A stretch of DNA of 64,000 bases, from positions 1 to 64,000 of the forward strand of contig MFPR01000030.1 in NCBI GenBank assembly GCA_001784175.1, read 5' to 3'. The notes beneath the pieces are model-generated. The model saw only the letters and a list, made by a program, of their open reading frames with translations, had not been told where the DNA came from and did not search any database. The stretch comes from Candidatus Lindowbacteria bacterium RIFCSPLOWO2_12_FULL_62_27 (GTDB lineage: Bacteria; Lindowbacteria; 2-12-FULL-62-27). How positions within the stretch are numbered: the first letter of the stretch is position 1; every line of letters starts with the position of its first letter. A program made the position numbers and the translations under genes. Below, piece by piece: positions 30,205 through 39,625 of the stretch.

Positions 30205-31758
30205 TCAGCGCGCGTACTCGATGATCCGGGACTCCCGGATGCAGATGACCTTGATCTGGCCCGGGTAATCGATCGTTTTCTCGATCCGCTGCGCCATGCT
30301 GCGCGCGATTTCCTCCATTTGCGCGTCCGTCACGTGCTCGCTGCGGAGAATGGCGCGGATTTCGCGGCCGGCCTGGATCGCATAGGCTTTTTCGACGCTG
30401 GGAAACTCCCGCGCGATTTGTTCCAGGGATTCCAAACGCTTGATGTAGGACTCGACATTTTCCTGCCGGGCGCCGGGCCGGGCGGCGCTGATGGCGTCGG
30501 CGGCGGCGATGAGGACGCTTTCGATGGTGGTGGCGTCGCATTCCCCGTGGTGGGCCGCGATGCCGTTGGTGACGGGGCCGGTTTCTCCGTGCTTGGCCGC
30601 GAATTCCGCTCCGACGACGGCGTGCGGCCCCTCGGCTTCCTGGGTGAGGACCTTGCCGAGATCGTGCAAGAGGCCGATGCGCCGGACCATCTTGACGTTG
30701 GCGCCGACCTCGGCGGCCATGACCGACGCGAGATACGCGACCTCCTTGGAGTGCTCGAGGACGTTCTGGCCGTAACTGGTCCTGAAATGGAGCCGGCCGA
30801 TCATGCGGACTTCCTCCTCGGGAACGTCGGTGACGCCGAGTTCATAGAGGGCGCGCTCGCCGATTTCAAGCAACCGGGCATGCATCTCCTCCTCGACCTT
30901 TTTGAGAATCTCCTCGATCCGCGCCGGATGGATCCGGCCGTCGGCGATCAGCCGCTCCAGCGCCAGCTTGGCGACCTCGCGGCGGTAGGGATCGAAGGAC
31001 GAGAGGACGACGGTTTCGGGCGTGTCGTCGATGATGATGTCGACGCCGGTCAGCTTCTCGAACTCCCGGATGTTCCGCCCCTCCCGGCCGATGATCCGGC
31101 CTTTCATTTCGTCGCTGGGCAGCGTGACCACCGAGATGGTGTATTCCTGCGTGACATTGGACGCGAGCCGCTGGATCGCGGTGGTCACCACGGTCTGGGC
31201 CTTGCGCTCCGCCAGCCGCTTGGCCTCGGATTCGATCTTCTTCACGTACCGGGCGGCGTCGAGCCTGGCCTCGGCCGTCATTCTTTCAACCAGCAGGTCC
31301 CGCGCTTCCTGCGCGGTGATGTGAGAAATGCGCTCAAGCTCGCGGACGGCGCGGTCGTGGTCGTCCTTCAGTTTCTGCTCGTCCGACCGCTGGCGTTCGA
31401 CGCGGCGGGCAAAGTCCTCGTCCCTGGCGCGAAGCTCCGCCTCGCGCTTGTCGAGAAACTCCTCCCGGCGAAGGACCTGGTGTTCGATTTCCTGAATCCG
31501 CATCCGCTCGCCCGCGCCGGCCTGTTCCAGTTCCTCGCGTTCGGACTGGAGAACCTCGCGCCCTTCGAGCAGCTTTTCCTTTTTCAATTCCTCGGCCTGC
31601 GCGCCGGCTTTGATCAGAATCTGTTGCGCGCGGTCTTCCGCGGATTTTAAATGCTTGTTTTCAATCCATCGCCGGACAAAATAACCAAACCAGATTCCCA
31701 ATCCCCATCCCACCAACAAAATGAGAAGGGGGGGAAGATTGAATGCGTTTGTCACCAT
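30205..31758 (-). CDS. rny: Ribonuclease Y
   Basis: 517 aa from the ATG at 31758 (MVTNAFNLPPLLILLVGWGL), which has GGGTGG about 5 nt before it. N-terminal membrane helix, long coiled coil (about 30-200), KH domain (MKGRIIGREGRNIREFEKLT) and HD domain (RIGLLHDLGKVLTQEAEGPH, AAHHGECD). A membrane-anchored endoribonuclease that starts mRNA decay. First of a tight rny-ymdB-spoVS group. Confidence 0.95.
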   Translation of the reverse strand: MVTNAFNLPPLLILLVGWGLGIWFGYFVRRWIENKHLKSAEDRAQQILIKAGAQAEELKKEKLLEGREVLQSEREELEQAGAGERMRIQEIEHQVLRREEFLDKREAELRARDEDFARRVERQRSDEQKLKDDHDRAVRELERISHITAQEARDLLVERMTAEARLDAARYVKKIESEAKRLAERKAQTVVTTAIQRLASNVTQEYTISVVTLPSDEMKGRIIGREGRNIREFEKLTGVDIIIDDTPETVVLSSFDPYRREVAKLALERLIADGRIHPARIEEILKKVEEEMHARLLEIGERALYELGVTDVPEEEVRMIGRLHFRTSYGQNVLEHSKEVAYLASVMAAEVGANVKMVRRIGLLHDLGKVLTQEAEGPHAVVGAEFAAKHGETGPVTNGIAAHHGECDATTIESVLIAAADAISAARPGARQENVESYIKRLESLEQIAREFPSVEKAYAIQAGREIRAILRSEHVTDAQMEEIARSMAQRIEKTIDYPGQIKVICIRESRIIEYAR

Positions 31759-31810
31759 ACCACCCAAGGGCCTGTCTACATGAGAAGGGAGGGAGTGTCA
31801 ACGAAAAAGG

Positions 31811-31981
31811 TCAGGCTTTGCCCTTTGAGGCGAGGACGCCGAGGTAGAAGAGCGCGGCGCCGGCGGCGAGCATGGCGAGTTCTGTTTTGGCGGTGATTTT
31901 GCCCATGAGGGCCCAGAGGAGGACGGAGGGGAGGAGGATGAGGCCGGTGATTTGAAGGAAAAGGCCGAGCGCGCGCCTCAC
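31811..31981 (-). CDS. Small two-helix membrane protein
   Basis: 56 aa, GTG start at 31981 overlapping the pcrA stop (GTGA). Two hydrophobic helices (LGLFLQITGLILLPSVLLWA and LAMLAAGAALFYLGVLASKG) are separated by GKITAKTE. Similar short membrane proteins of unknown role occur beside DNA-repair or RNase Y genes in candidate phyla. It is credible because of the start/stop overlap and the clear hydropathy. Confidence 0.6.
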   Translation of the reverse strand: MRRALGLFLQITGLILLPSVLLWALMGKITAKTELAMLAAGAALFYLGVLASKGKA

Positions 31982-34200
31982 GAAAGACGCGTGAGTTTGG
32001 CGTGGGCCAGTTTGAGGCGTTTTCGGCCGGCGCGGTCGAACTTGACGGTGGCCGTGGCGTCCTCCGCATGGCCCGAGATCCGCAGGAGCATGCCCTCGCC
32101 GAAATGCGGATGGGCGATGCGGTCGCCCGGGGCGACGCCGAACGCCGCCTGGTCGTCGTCCAAGGGGACGCGAACGATGGTGTCGTCGTTCAGGCTCACG
32201 CGCTCCGGCGCCTCCCGGCGGCGGAAGCTGCGGTATGCGGCGGTATCGACCACCTGAAACCGGGCCTCCTCGAGGACGCCGGCCTCTTCGAGGAACCGGG
32301 ACGGCCGGATGTCGTCCCGGGTTTCGCCGTAGATGCGGCGGCTGTAGGCGTGGGACAGGAACAGTTTTCGTTTTGCGCGTGTGATGCCGACGTAGCAGAG
32401 CCGCCGCTCCTCCTCCAGCTCGGCGTCCGACTCGAAGGCCGACGCGTGCGGGAGACTGCCCTCCTCGAGACCGATCAGAAACACGGCGGAGAACTCCTGG
32501 CCCTTCGCCGCGTGCAGCGTCATGAGCGAGACGCGGTCCGCCGAAGAATCGGCACGGTCCGCGTCCGTCAGGAGAGACAGCTCCTCGATGAAGGCAACGA
32601 GCGGCGGCTGACCCTCCGCCATTCCGACGCGGTTTGCGAACTCCTGGGCAACGGTGTAGAGTTCCTGGACGTTGGCGGCGCGCTCCTCGAATCCGGGCGG
32701 GTCGGTTTTTTCCAAGTAATCGAAATAATTTGTCACCGCAACGGTCCGCCGGAGCGTCTCCTCGATCGTTCGGTCGGCGGCGTCCCGGCGAAGCTCCTGC
32801 AGGAGATGGGCCAGATCGGCCAGACGCTTTTTGACCATGGCCGACGCCCCCACCTGATCGAGACGGTTCAGCATGTCGGCCTGCGAAACGCCCGCGGCCC
32901 GCGCGCATTCGGCGAGCGCCGCCGCCGAGGTGTCTCCAATGCCGCGTTTGGGAACGTTCAGGATGCGCTCAAGGGCAGCGTCGTCCGCGGGGTTGGCGAT
33001 CACGCGGAGGTACGCGAGAAGGTCCTTGACCTCGCGACGCTCATAGAACCCGACGCCGCTCACTACCACATATGGAATGCCGCGCGCCAGGAATTCCTCC
33101 TCGATGAGCCGCGACTGCGCCGACATGCGGAAAAAGACGGCCATCTGGTTGTACGGGAGATCAGATTCCAAGTCGCGGACCCGGCCTGACACGAAGGAGG
33201 CCTCGTCGTATCCGTCCGCGGCCGCATAGACGGTGGGGGCATCGCCCGGCCCGAGGTGGGTGACGAGGCGCTTGTCGGCGCGGTCCCGGTTGTTGCGGAT
33301 GACGCGGTAGGCGAGGTCGAGAATGCCCTGGGTGGACCGGTAATTCTGTTCCAGTTTCACGACGCGCGCGGCGGGGAAATCCTTTTCGAACGACAGGATG
33401 TTTCGGACGTCTGCGCCCCGCCATGAATAGATGGCCTGGTCGTCGTCGCCGACGACGCAGAGGTTGCCGTGGGCCGCGAGGCTCCGGAGGAGCCTGTACT
33501 GCGCGAGGTTCGTGTCCTGATACTCGTCGACGAGGACGTAGGAGAATTTTTCCTGCAAGTGCTTGCGAACCGGTTCGGCCGATTCGAGGAGCCGTACCGC
33601 GAAGACGAGGAGGTCGGTAAAATCAAGCGCGCCGGCCGCGCGGAGGCGGCGTTCGTACTCGACAAAAATCCCCGCTGTTTTTTCCTCGACCGGCCCCTCG
33701 GCGGCGGCCTCGATGTCCTGCGGCCCGCGCAGATCATTCTTGGCGCGGTCGATGATCGCGGCAATGGCGGCGGGGCGGTAGATGGACGACTCAAGGTTCA
33801 TCGATTTCAGGATCTGTCGGATCACGTGCAGCGAGTCGGCGTCGTCGTAAATGGTGAACCGCTTCGGGATGCCGACCGCCTCGCCATGCCGGCGCAAGAG
33901 CCAGGCGCAGAACCGGTGAAAGGTCGCGAAGAAAACCCGCCCGGCCGCCGCCGCGTGGCTGGACCCTTCGGCGAGGCCAACCAATCGCTCCCGCATCACG
34001 CCGGCGGCCTTGTTGGTGAATGTGACGGCCAGGATATTCTCCGGCGGGATGCCGATGTCGTAGATGAGGTGCGCGATCCGGTGGGTGATGACGCGGGTCT
34101 TGCCGGTGCCGGCGCCGGCGAAAATGAGGAGCGGCCCGTCGATGCAGGCCGCCGCCTCGCGCTGGGCCGGGTTGAGATCGTCGAGGATGCGGGATTCCAT
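31978..34200 (-). CDS. pcrA: UvrD/PcrA-family superfamily 1 DNA helicase
   Basis: 740 aa from the ATG at 34200 (MESRILDDLNPAQREAA). Q-motif LNPAQREA, Walker A FAGAGTGKTR, Ia VTFTNKAAGVMRER, II VDEYQDTN, III VGDDDQAIYSWRGAD, IV LEQNYRSTQ, V MTLHAAKGQEF, VI CYVGITRAKRKLFLSHAYSR. The C-terminal about 60 residues hold the PcrA/UvrD RNAP-binding tudor-like segment (DRIAHPHFGEGMLLRISG). An ATP-driven 3'-5' helicase for excision repair and replication restart. Confidence 0.95.
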   Translation of the reverse strand: MESRILDDLNPAQREAAACIDGPLLIFAGAGTGKTRVITHRIAHLIYDIGIPPENILAVTFTNKAAGVMRERLVGLAEGSSHAAAAGRVFFATFHRFCAWLLRRHGEAVGIPKRFTIYDDADSLHVIRQILKSMNLESSIYRPAAIAAIIDRAKNDLRGPQDIEAAAEGPVEEKTAGIFVEYERRLRAAGALDFTDLLVFAVRLLESAEPVRKHLQEKFSYVLVDEYQDTNLAQYRLLRSLAAHGNLCVVGDDDQAIYSWRGADVRNILSFEKDFPAARVVKLEQNYRSTQGILDLAYRVIRNNRDRADKRLVTHLGPGDAPTVYAAADGYDEASFVSGRVRDLESDLPYNQMAVFFRMSAQSRLIEEEFLARGIPYVVVSGVGFYERREVKDLLAYLRVIANPADDAALERILNVPKRGIGDTSAAALAECARAAGVSQADMLNRLDQVGASAMVKKRLADLAHLLQELRRDAADRTIEETLRRTVAVTNYFDYLEKTDPPGFEERAANVQELYTVAQEFANRVGMAEGQPPLVAFIEELSLLTDADRADSSADRVSLMTLHAAKGQEFSAVFLIGLEEGSLPHASAFESDAELEEERRLCYVGITRAKRKLFLSHAYSRRIYGETRDDIRPSRFLEEAGVLEEARFQVVDTAAYRSFRRREAPERVSLNDDTIVRVPLDDDQAAFGVAPGDRIAHPHFGEGMLLRISGHAEDATATVKFDRAGRKRLKLAHAKLTRLS

Positions 34201-34210
34201 CAGGATTCCG

Positions 34211-35536
34211 TCACAAAAGCTGCGCCGCGAGTTCCGCAAGTTCCGACCGCTCGCCCTTGGTGAAGAGGACGTGGCCGTAGACGCCCTGGCCCTTCATGCG
34301 CTCCACCATGAGCGCGAGGCCGTTGGAGGTCGCGTCGAGATAGGGGTTGTCGATCTGGGCGAGGTCTCCCGTAAATATGATTTTGGTGCCCTGGCCGGCA
34401 CGCGTGATGATGGTCTTGACCTCGTGCATCGTGAGGTTCTGCGCCTCGTCGACGATGATGAAGACGTTGGGGATGCTGCGGCCGCGGATGTAGGTGAGGG
34501 CCTGGATGTCGACGATGCCGCTGTCCATGAGTTCCTCGAGGTCCGACGCGCCGATGTCGTTGTGGGCGACGTTCGAAAAGAGAAAATCGAGGTTGTCCTG
34601 GATCGACTGCATCCTCGGCAGGAGCTTCTCCTCCAACTCGCCCGGCAGATACCCGATGTCGCGGCCGAGCGGGACCAGCGGTTTCATGACAAACAATTTC
34701 TGATATTTTTCCTCGCGAACGACCTTTTCCAGCCCGGCCGCCAGCGCGAGAAGCGTCTTGCCGGTGCCGGCCATGCCGACGAGACTGATCAGCGGAACGT
34801 CGTCGTCGAGGAGAACGTCGAGCCCGAATCGCTGCTCCCGGTTTTTCGGTTTGATGCCCCACAGCGAGGGGTTGTCAAGCCGGAGTTTCTGAACGCAGTT
34901 CTTCCGTGCGTTCACCCGGCCGAGGGCCGTGTGCGATGGGTTCGTGGCGTCGATCAACATGACGCACTCGTTGGCGCAAAGCGCCGGATCGACCGGAAAT
35001 TCGGCCAGGGGCAGCGACTGCTCCTTGTAGAAGCGGTCGACGTACCCGAACTTGACCGTCAGTTCCCTGTGTCCGCGGTAGAGGGCGTTGGGGTCGACCT
35101 TGTTTTTTTCGTAATCCTCCGCCGGTATCCCGAGGGCGTCGGCCTTCACGCGGAGATTCAAATCCTTGGACACGAGGACCACCGGCTCCGAGTATTTTTG
35201 CTTGTAATGGAGCGTCAGCGCGAGGATCCGGTTGTCGGCCTTGTCGTGCGCGAATCCTTCCGGCAGGGGCGCGAGGTCCATGTGATGAAGCTCGATGAGG
35301 ATTTTTCCGCCGCCCGGGAGGGGCACGCCCTCGGCGAGGCTGCCCTGCAGGCGGAGTTCGTCGAGGTAATTGGAGACGAGTCTGGAATTCCGGCCGACCT
35401 GGTCCTCTCGTTTTTTGAACGTGTCCAGCTCCTCGATCACAACAATCGGGAGGACCACGGTGTTGTCTTCGAAATCGAAGAGGGAGGTAGGCTCGTGGAG
35501 GAGAACGTTGGTGTCGAAGATAAAAAATTTTTTCAC
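34211..35536 (-). CDS. PIN-PhoH fusion ATPase (PhoH2-like)
   Basis: 441 aa. N-terminal PIN ribonuclease domain (FFIFDTNVLLHEPTSLFDF, PIVVIEELDTFKKR, LVSKDLNLRVKADALGI) fused to a PhoH helicase-like ATPase (SLVGMAGTGKTLLALAAGLE, RGRSIPNVFIIVDEAQNLT, IIFTGDLAQIDNPYLD). Such proteins act as ATP-dependent RNA-unwinding nucleases in mycobacteria. GTG start at 35536. 21 nt downstream of purH, 10 nt upstream of pcrA. Confidence 0.9.
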   Translation of the reverse strand: MKKFFIFDTNVLLHEPTSLFDFEDNTVVLPIVVIEELDTFKKREDQVGRNSRLVSNYLDELRLQGSLAEGVPLPGGGKILIELHHMDLAPLPEGFAHDKADNRILALTLHYKQKYSEPVVLVSKDLNLRVKADALGIPAEDYEKNKVDPNALYRGHRELTVKFGYVDRFYKEQSLPLAEFPVDPALCANECVMLIDATNPSHTALGRVNARKNCVQKLRLDNPSLWGIKPKNREQRFGLDVLLDDDVPLISLVGMAGTGKTLLALAAGLEKVVREEKYQKLFVMKPLVPLGRDIGYLPGELEEKLLPRMQSIQDNLDFLFSNVAHNDIGASDLEELMDSGIVDIQALTYIRGRSIPNVFIIVDEAQNLTMHEVKTIITRAGQGTKIIFTGDLAQIDNPYLDATSNGLALMVERMKGQGVYGHVLFTKGERSELAELAAQLL

Positions 35537-35557
35537 GCGAGGATTACGGGGGAGGGA

Positions 35558-37093
35558 TCAGTGCCGGAAATGGCGGCGGCCGGAGAAGAAAAGGGTGACG
35601 TTCCGTTTCCGCGCGGCCGCGATCACGTCCGGGTCCCGCACCGACCCGCCAGGCTCGATGACGGCGGAGACGCCGGTTTTCGACAGAAGCTCGATCGAAT
35701 CGGAAAACGGGAAAAATCCGTCCGAGGCGCAGGCGGCGCCCTGGATCGAATGGCCGTACCGCCGGGCCTTGTCGACCGCGATGCGCACCGAGTCGACGCG
35801 GCTCTGCTGGCCGGCGCCGATGCCGACGGCCTGGCCGCGCCGCACGAGGACGATGGCGTTCGATTTGGTGTGCTTGGCCAGCCGCTGCGCGAGATCGAGG
35901 TCGAGGAGCGTCGCGCGCGCGGGTTTGCCGCCCGCCATGCGTTTCCACGCCGAAGGCCGCTTGAGGACCCGATCGATGTCCTGGACCAGAATGCCGCCCA
36001 GCGCGGACCGGATGTCGGCCACGCGGTCGCGCGAAAGGCCCGCGAGCCGCGTGGGCGTGAACCGGATCAGGCGGAGGCTCTTCTTGCACTCGAGGATTTT
36101 CCGCGCATGGGCGTCGTACCCGGGCGCCACGATGACTTCGAGGAACCGTTCCGCCAGTTCCCGCGCGGCCGCGCCGTTGACGCGGCGGTTGAAGAGGACC
36201 ACGCCGCCAAAGGCGCTCTGCGGGTCGCTGTTGAACGCGCGTCGAAACGCATCGGCGCTGTCCCGGCCGACGGCGGCGCCGCAGGGGTTGGTGTGCTTGA
36301 GGATCGCGCAGAACGTGCGGCGGGGCGCGTCGAGCCACAGCATGGCGGCGGCGTGAACATCGAGGAGGTTGCAATACGAGAGGGCCTTGCCCTGCAGGAC
36401 TTCGAAAGGAAGCTCTTCGGGAATCTGCAGGAAGAAGGAAGCCGACTGGTGCGGGTTTTCCCCGTATCGAAGCGGGAGGGCCTCCTCGGTGACCTGGAAA
36501 TTCCATTTCGGCATCCCGCCGTTGCCGAGCCGGCGGAGGCTGGCGTTCAGGATTCTGAGATCATACTGCGCGACGACGCCCCAGGCGTTGGCCGCGAGCC
36601 GGCGGCGGTATTCCGGCTCGTCCAGCTTGCCCGACAGGAGCCGCTGGACGAACTCGCCGTATTGGGCCGGGGCAACAATCGGGAGGACCGAGCCGTAGTT
36701 TTTCGCCGCCGCGCGGACCAGCGCGACGCCGCCGATGTCGATGCGCTCGGCCATTTCGGAATCCTGCATCGATTTCCTGTCGGGAAACTCGTAAAAGTTG
36801 GTGACGAGAATGTCCATCCGGGGGAATTTCAATTTTTCAAGCGCGCGATCGTCCTCCGGTCGCGCGAGGAGCCCGGCGAAGACCGCAGGGTGAAGCGTCT
36901 TGACGCGCCCGCCGAGGATTTCCGGGAACTTCGTCAGCGCGCTGATTTCACGCGCGCGGATGCCGCGCCCCCGCAGGAACCGGGAGGTTCCGCCCGTGGC
37001 GTAAATGGTCACGCCGTGTTGGGCCAAGATTTTGGCCAGCGGCACAAGTCCTTCCCGGTCGGTTACGGAAATGAGAGCGTTGCGAATGGCCAT
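35558..37093 (-). CDS. purH: Bifunctional AICAR formyltransferase/IMP cyclohydrolase
   Basis: 511 aa. The N-terminal MGS-like IMP cyclohydrolase domain (ALISVTDREGLVPLAKILA, IYATGGTSRFLR, KTLHPAVFAGLLAR, DILVTNFYEFP, IDIGGVALVRAAAKN) is followed by the AICAR transformylase domain (RYGENPHQSASFF, KHTNPCGAAVG, AFGGVVLFNRRVN, GAGQQSRVDSVRIAVDKAR, ACASDGFFPFSDSIELL). Catalyses the last two steps of IMP synthesis. Complete, no anomalies. Confidence 0.95.
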   Translation of the reverse strand: MAIRNALISVTDREGLVPLAKILAQHGVTIYATGGTSRFLRGRGIRAREISALTKFPEILGGRVKTLHPAVFAGLLARPEDDRALEKLKFPRMDILVTNFYEFPDRKSMQDSEMAERIDIGGVALVRAAAKNYGSVLPIVAPAQYGEFVQRLLSGKLDEPEYRRRLAANAWGVVAQYDLRILNASLRRLGNGGMPKWNFQVTEEALPLRYGENPHQSASFFLQIPEELPFEVLQGKALSYCNLLDVHAAAMLWLDAPRRTFCAILKHTNPCGAAVGRDSADAFRRAFNSDPQSAFGGVVLFNRRVNGAAARELAERFLEVIVAPGYDAHARKILECKKSLRLIRFTPTRLAGLSRDRVADIRSALGGILVQDIDRVLKRPSAWKRMAGGKPARATLLDLDLAQRLAKHTKSNAIVLVRRGQAVGIGAGQQSRVDSVRIAVDKARRYGHSIQGAACASDGFFPFSDSIELLSKTGVSAVIEPGGSVRDPDVIAAARKRNVTLFFSGRRHFRH

Positions 37094-37104
37094 ACCGGAT
37101 TTTT

Positions 37105-38436
37105 TTACCTGAAAAAAATCGTGGACTCAAGCCGCCAGCGATCGTTTTCTTCGTACGTCGCCTGTACCCCGCGCGAGCCTTTGCCGGACAGCGCATCGAA
37201 TCCGGCGCGAAGCTCGAGGAGGTCCGTGACGCGCCATGCGTACTCGGCCGTCGCCACCCAGGCGTCGGCGCCCCGGAACGTGTAGGCGCCGCGGACAGTC
37301 CATGATGAGAACTCGGTCAGGTCCCACCGCGACTCGACGAGGACCGACCCCGGGAAGGGTCGCTGGGTCAGATTCTGAATGAGCGGGCCGGGGTCCCTTC
37401 GATACGAGTAGACATGCTCGCCCGCCCATTCGATCGTCAGGTCGAGATCCACGCCGCGATAAATGTCCGTCACCGCGCGCCGGCCGCCCGCGACCACCTG
37501 AAGCACATCGTCATCCGTTCCCGCCGGCGTCGACGTGTACGCCGCTTCCACGTGCGCCTCCCAGCGGCCTTCACCGAGGGTGCGGACAGCGTCGAGTCCT
37601 GCCATGCGTTTTTTCAGAAACAGGGGCCGCACCCACAGCCCGCCCAGCCGTTCGCCGCCCGCAAGATCATCCGTGACGCGCGCGTAGCTGACGGAGACGT
37701 CCCACTCGCTCCATGGCCGCGAAAGTTTTGCGCCGTAATCGGCGTTCGAGAACGCCGTCGCCGGATACACCACGTCGACGCCCACCGCCGGCAGGCCGGC
37801 GTCGGAGACGCCGGCACTTGGAGCGCCAGAGGCGCCGATCCGGCCGCCGTCCAGGAGCGGCCGCCAGCGCGTGTTGGACCGGCCCGCGCGGCTCGGAGAA
37901 TAGAGCGGGCGAAAGATGAGTTCCAAACAGTGATCGGGCTGAGCACGATCGGGATAGACGAACGCCCGCAGCGCAACGATGCCGAGGCGGGCGGGGTCGA
38001 GAAGGTCCGCGTAGTCGAACGCGCCGAACACGTCCGTCGGGTTCATTCCCTCGGCCCTGCCCCATGAGATTTTTTGTTTTCCGATCCGAAGGTCCCATCG
38101 GTCGGCGCGGAAATCCAGATATGCCTCCACCGCGTTCACCGCGGGCCGCCGGACGGCGCGGTCGTGGACCTGGTTGAGATGCGCCGCCGACAGGCTGCGG
38201 TTGTCTCCCCAAATTTCCGCGGACACGAACGCCTCCAAGCCGGGCGAGAGCGGTTTTCGGCCCTCCATATTTAGATGGCCCTCCGCAAGGCCCGATCCAT
38301 CCGACAGAGGGTCGCTGTGAACGTAGGACACAAACCGCCCGACGAGCGAGGTGGGCCGGATCCAGCCCGTGTCGGCGCGCGCCACTGAAAGCCAGCCTGA
38401 GAAGAGGCACAGAGACACAAGGATTCGAACGGTCAT
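37105..38436 (-). CDS. Outer-membrane beta-barrel protein (DUF1302/alginate-export-like)
   Basis: 443 aa. Signal peptide (ILVSLCLFSGWLSVARA). The rest alternates amphipathic strands with aromatic girdle residues and ends in RWRLESTIFFR, a C-terminal aromatic typical of barrel proteins. Motifs such as LRIGKQKISWGRAEGMNPTD resemble DUF1302/porin families. Residues about 198-213 (GASGAPSAGVSDAGLPA) are encoded by a 50-bp palindromic element also present at 39915 and 56924, so they are a foreign loop. First gene of the long minus-strand operon, with its promoter 6 nt upstream of the ATG. Confidence 0.75.
   Translation of the reverse strand: MTVRILVSLCLFSGWLSVARADTGWIRPTSLVGRFVSYVHSDPLSDGSGLAEGHLNMEGRKPLSPGLEAFVSAEIWGDNRSLSAAHLNQVHDRAVRRPAVNAVEAYLDFRADRWDLRIGKQKISWGRAEGMNPTDVFGAFDYADLLDPARLGIVALRAFVYPDRAQPDHCLELIFRPLYSPSRAGRSNTRWRPLLDGGRIGASGAPSAGVSDAGLPAVGVDVVYPATAFSNADYGAKLSRPWSEWDVSVSYARVTDDLAGGERLGGLWVRPLFLKKRMAGLDAVRTLGEGRWEAHVEAAYTSTPAGTDDDVLQVVAGGRRAVTDIYRGVDLDLTIEWAGEHVYSYRRDPGPLIQNLTQRPFPGSVLVESRWDLTEFSSWTVRGAYTFRGADAWVATAEYAWRVTDLLELRAGFDALSGKGSRGVQATYEENDRWRLESTIFFR
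37795..37844. repeat. 50-bp double-hairpin repeat, copy 1 (in frame, in the barrel gene)
   Basis: First hairpin gccggcgtc-gga-gacgccggc (9-bp stem), spacer acttgg, second hairpin with a GCGCC/GGCGC stem around aga, then a closing gatccggc. It is nearly identical to the copies at 39915-39964 and 56924-56973, and lies in the same reading phase as copy 2. Confidence 0.85.
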
Positions 38437-38442
38437 CCCGCG

Positions 38443-38472
38443 ATTTTATGCTACGATCGGCGGCATGGGCAA
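38443..38472 (-). promoter_or_regulatory. Promoter of the 38.4-24.2 kb operon (leaderless type)
   Basis: Minus strand: TTGCCC (38472-38467), 18-nt spacer, TAAAAT (38448-38443), then CGCGGG and the ATG at 38436. Only 6 nt between the -10 and the start codon predicts a leaderless mRNA. The divergent NamZ gene starts inside this promoter. Confidence 0.5.
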
Positions 38473-39625
38473 GGTGAGGACGGGCCTCGACCGGGTCGCA
38501 GCCAAAGAGACCGCGGCGGTCCGCGCGATGCGGGGGTTGAAGATCGGGCTTCTTGCGCATCCGGCGTCGGTGGACCGGCGGCTCGCGCATGCGGCGGAGA
38601 TTTTTTCGTCGAGCCGGGCATGGAAGCTGGCCGCGTTGTTTTCGCCCCAGCACGGCTGGCAGGGCGAAGCCCAGGACAACATGATCGTGGCGAAGGACCC
38701 GCCGCGCGTCCACAGCCTGTACGGCGCCGTGCGGGAACCGACGGCGAAGATGCTGGCGGGGATCGACGCGGTGGTGGTGGACCTCCAGGACGTGGGGACG
38801 CGGGTCTACACGTTTGTGCAGACGCTGTATCTGGTGATGCGCGCGTGCGCGCGGCGCGGAAAAAAAGTGATCGTGCTGGACCGGCCCAATCCCATCGGCG
38901 GCGCGGTGGAGGGCCCGACGCTGGATCCGGCGTACGCGTCGTTTGTCGGGCTGACGCCGCTGCCGCTCCGGCACGGGATGACGATCGGCGAGGTGGCGAG
39001 GTGGTATCGGACCATCGACCCCGGGATCATGGAACCGACGGTGATCGGCATGAGGGGCGGGCGACGGGCGATATATTTTGATGACACAGGTCTGCCCTGG
39101 GTCATGCCGTCACCCAACATGCCTGCCGTCGATACCGCCGTTGTCTATCCGGGGACCGTGCTGTTCGAAGGCACCAGCCTCTCGGAGGGTCGCGGGACGA
39201 CGCGGCCGTTTGAAATCATCGGCGCGCCGGGCGTGCCGCCGGACCGGCTGGCTCGGGAACTTGAAAGTTACAGACTTCCGGGCGCGAGATTTCGCGCGCT
39301 GAGGTTTCAGCCCACCTTCAACAAACACGCCGGCAGGATCTGCGGCGGGGTCCAGATTCACGTCACGGACAGGCGCGCGTTCCGGGCCACGCTGACCGGC
39401 GCGGCCATCCTCAAGGCGTTTCGCCGGCTGGACCGGGGATTCCGATGGAAAAAACCGCCGTACGAATACGAGTACCGAAACTATCCGATCGACATTCTGG
39501 CCGGGACCGACCGGCTGCGCCGGATGATCGACGGGGACGCGCCGGTCAGCGCGTTTCGGGAGTGGTTCGAGTCGGACGCGAGAGCATTTCAGGCACGGAG
39601 GCGCGCTGAAGGCTTCGCGGGGTGA
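38465..39625 (+). CDS. namZ: DUF1343 exo-beta-N-acetylmuramidase (NamZ-like)
   Basis: 386 aa from the ATG at 38465 (MGKVRTGLDRVAAKE). DUF1343 motifs: LLAHPASVDRRLAHA, ALFSPQHGWQGEAQDNM, HSLYGAVREPT, VVDLQDVGTRVYTFVQTLY, VLDRPNPIGGAVEGP, LPLRHGMTIGE, PSPNMPAVDTAVVYPGTVLF, EGTSLSEGRGTTRPFE and NKHAGRICGGVQIHV. The family removes MurNAc from the non-reducing end of peptidoglycan fragments (cell-wall recycling). No signal peptide, so cytosolic. The 3' end overlaps the convergent LolA-like gene by 80 bp. Confidence 0.88.
   Translation: MGKVRTGLDRVAAKETAAVRAMRGLKIGLLAHPASVDRRLAHAAEIFSSSRAWKLAALFSPQHGWQGEAQDNMIVAKDPPRVHSLYGAVREPTAKMLAGIDAVVVDLQDVGTRVYTFVQTLYLVMRACARRGKKVIVLDRPNPIGGAVEGPTLDPAYASFVGLTPLPLRHGMTIGEVARWYRTIDPGIMEPTVIGMRGGRRAIYFDDTGLPWVMPSPNMPAVDTAVVYPGTVLFEGTSLSEGRGTTRPFEIIGAPGVPPDRLARELESYRLPGARFRALRFQPTFNKHAGRICGGVQIHVTDRRAFRATLTGAAILKAFRRLDRGFRWKKPPYEYEYRNYPIDILAGTDRLRRMIDGDAPVSAFREWFESDARAFQARRRAEGFAG

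Noticed and set aside
34064-37285. Very long open frame on the plus strand antisense to phoH and purH
   Set aside because: The product is Arg/Val/Glu-rich with no domain signal, and the minus strand carries clear full-length PhoH and PurH; it is a GC-rich shadow frame.
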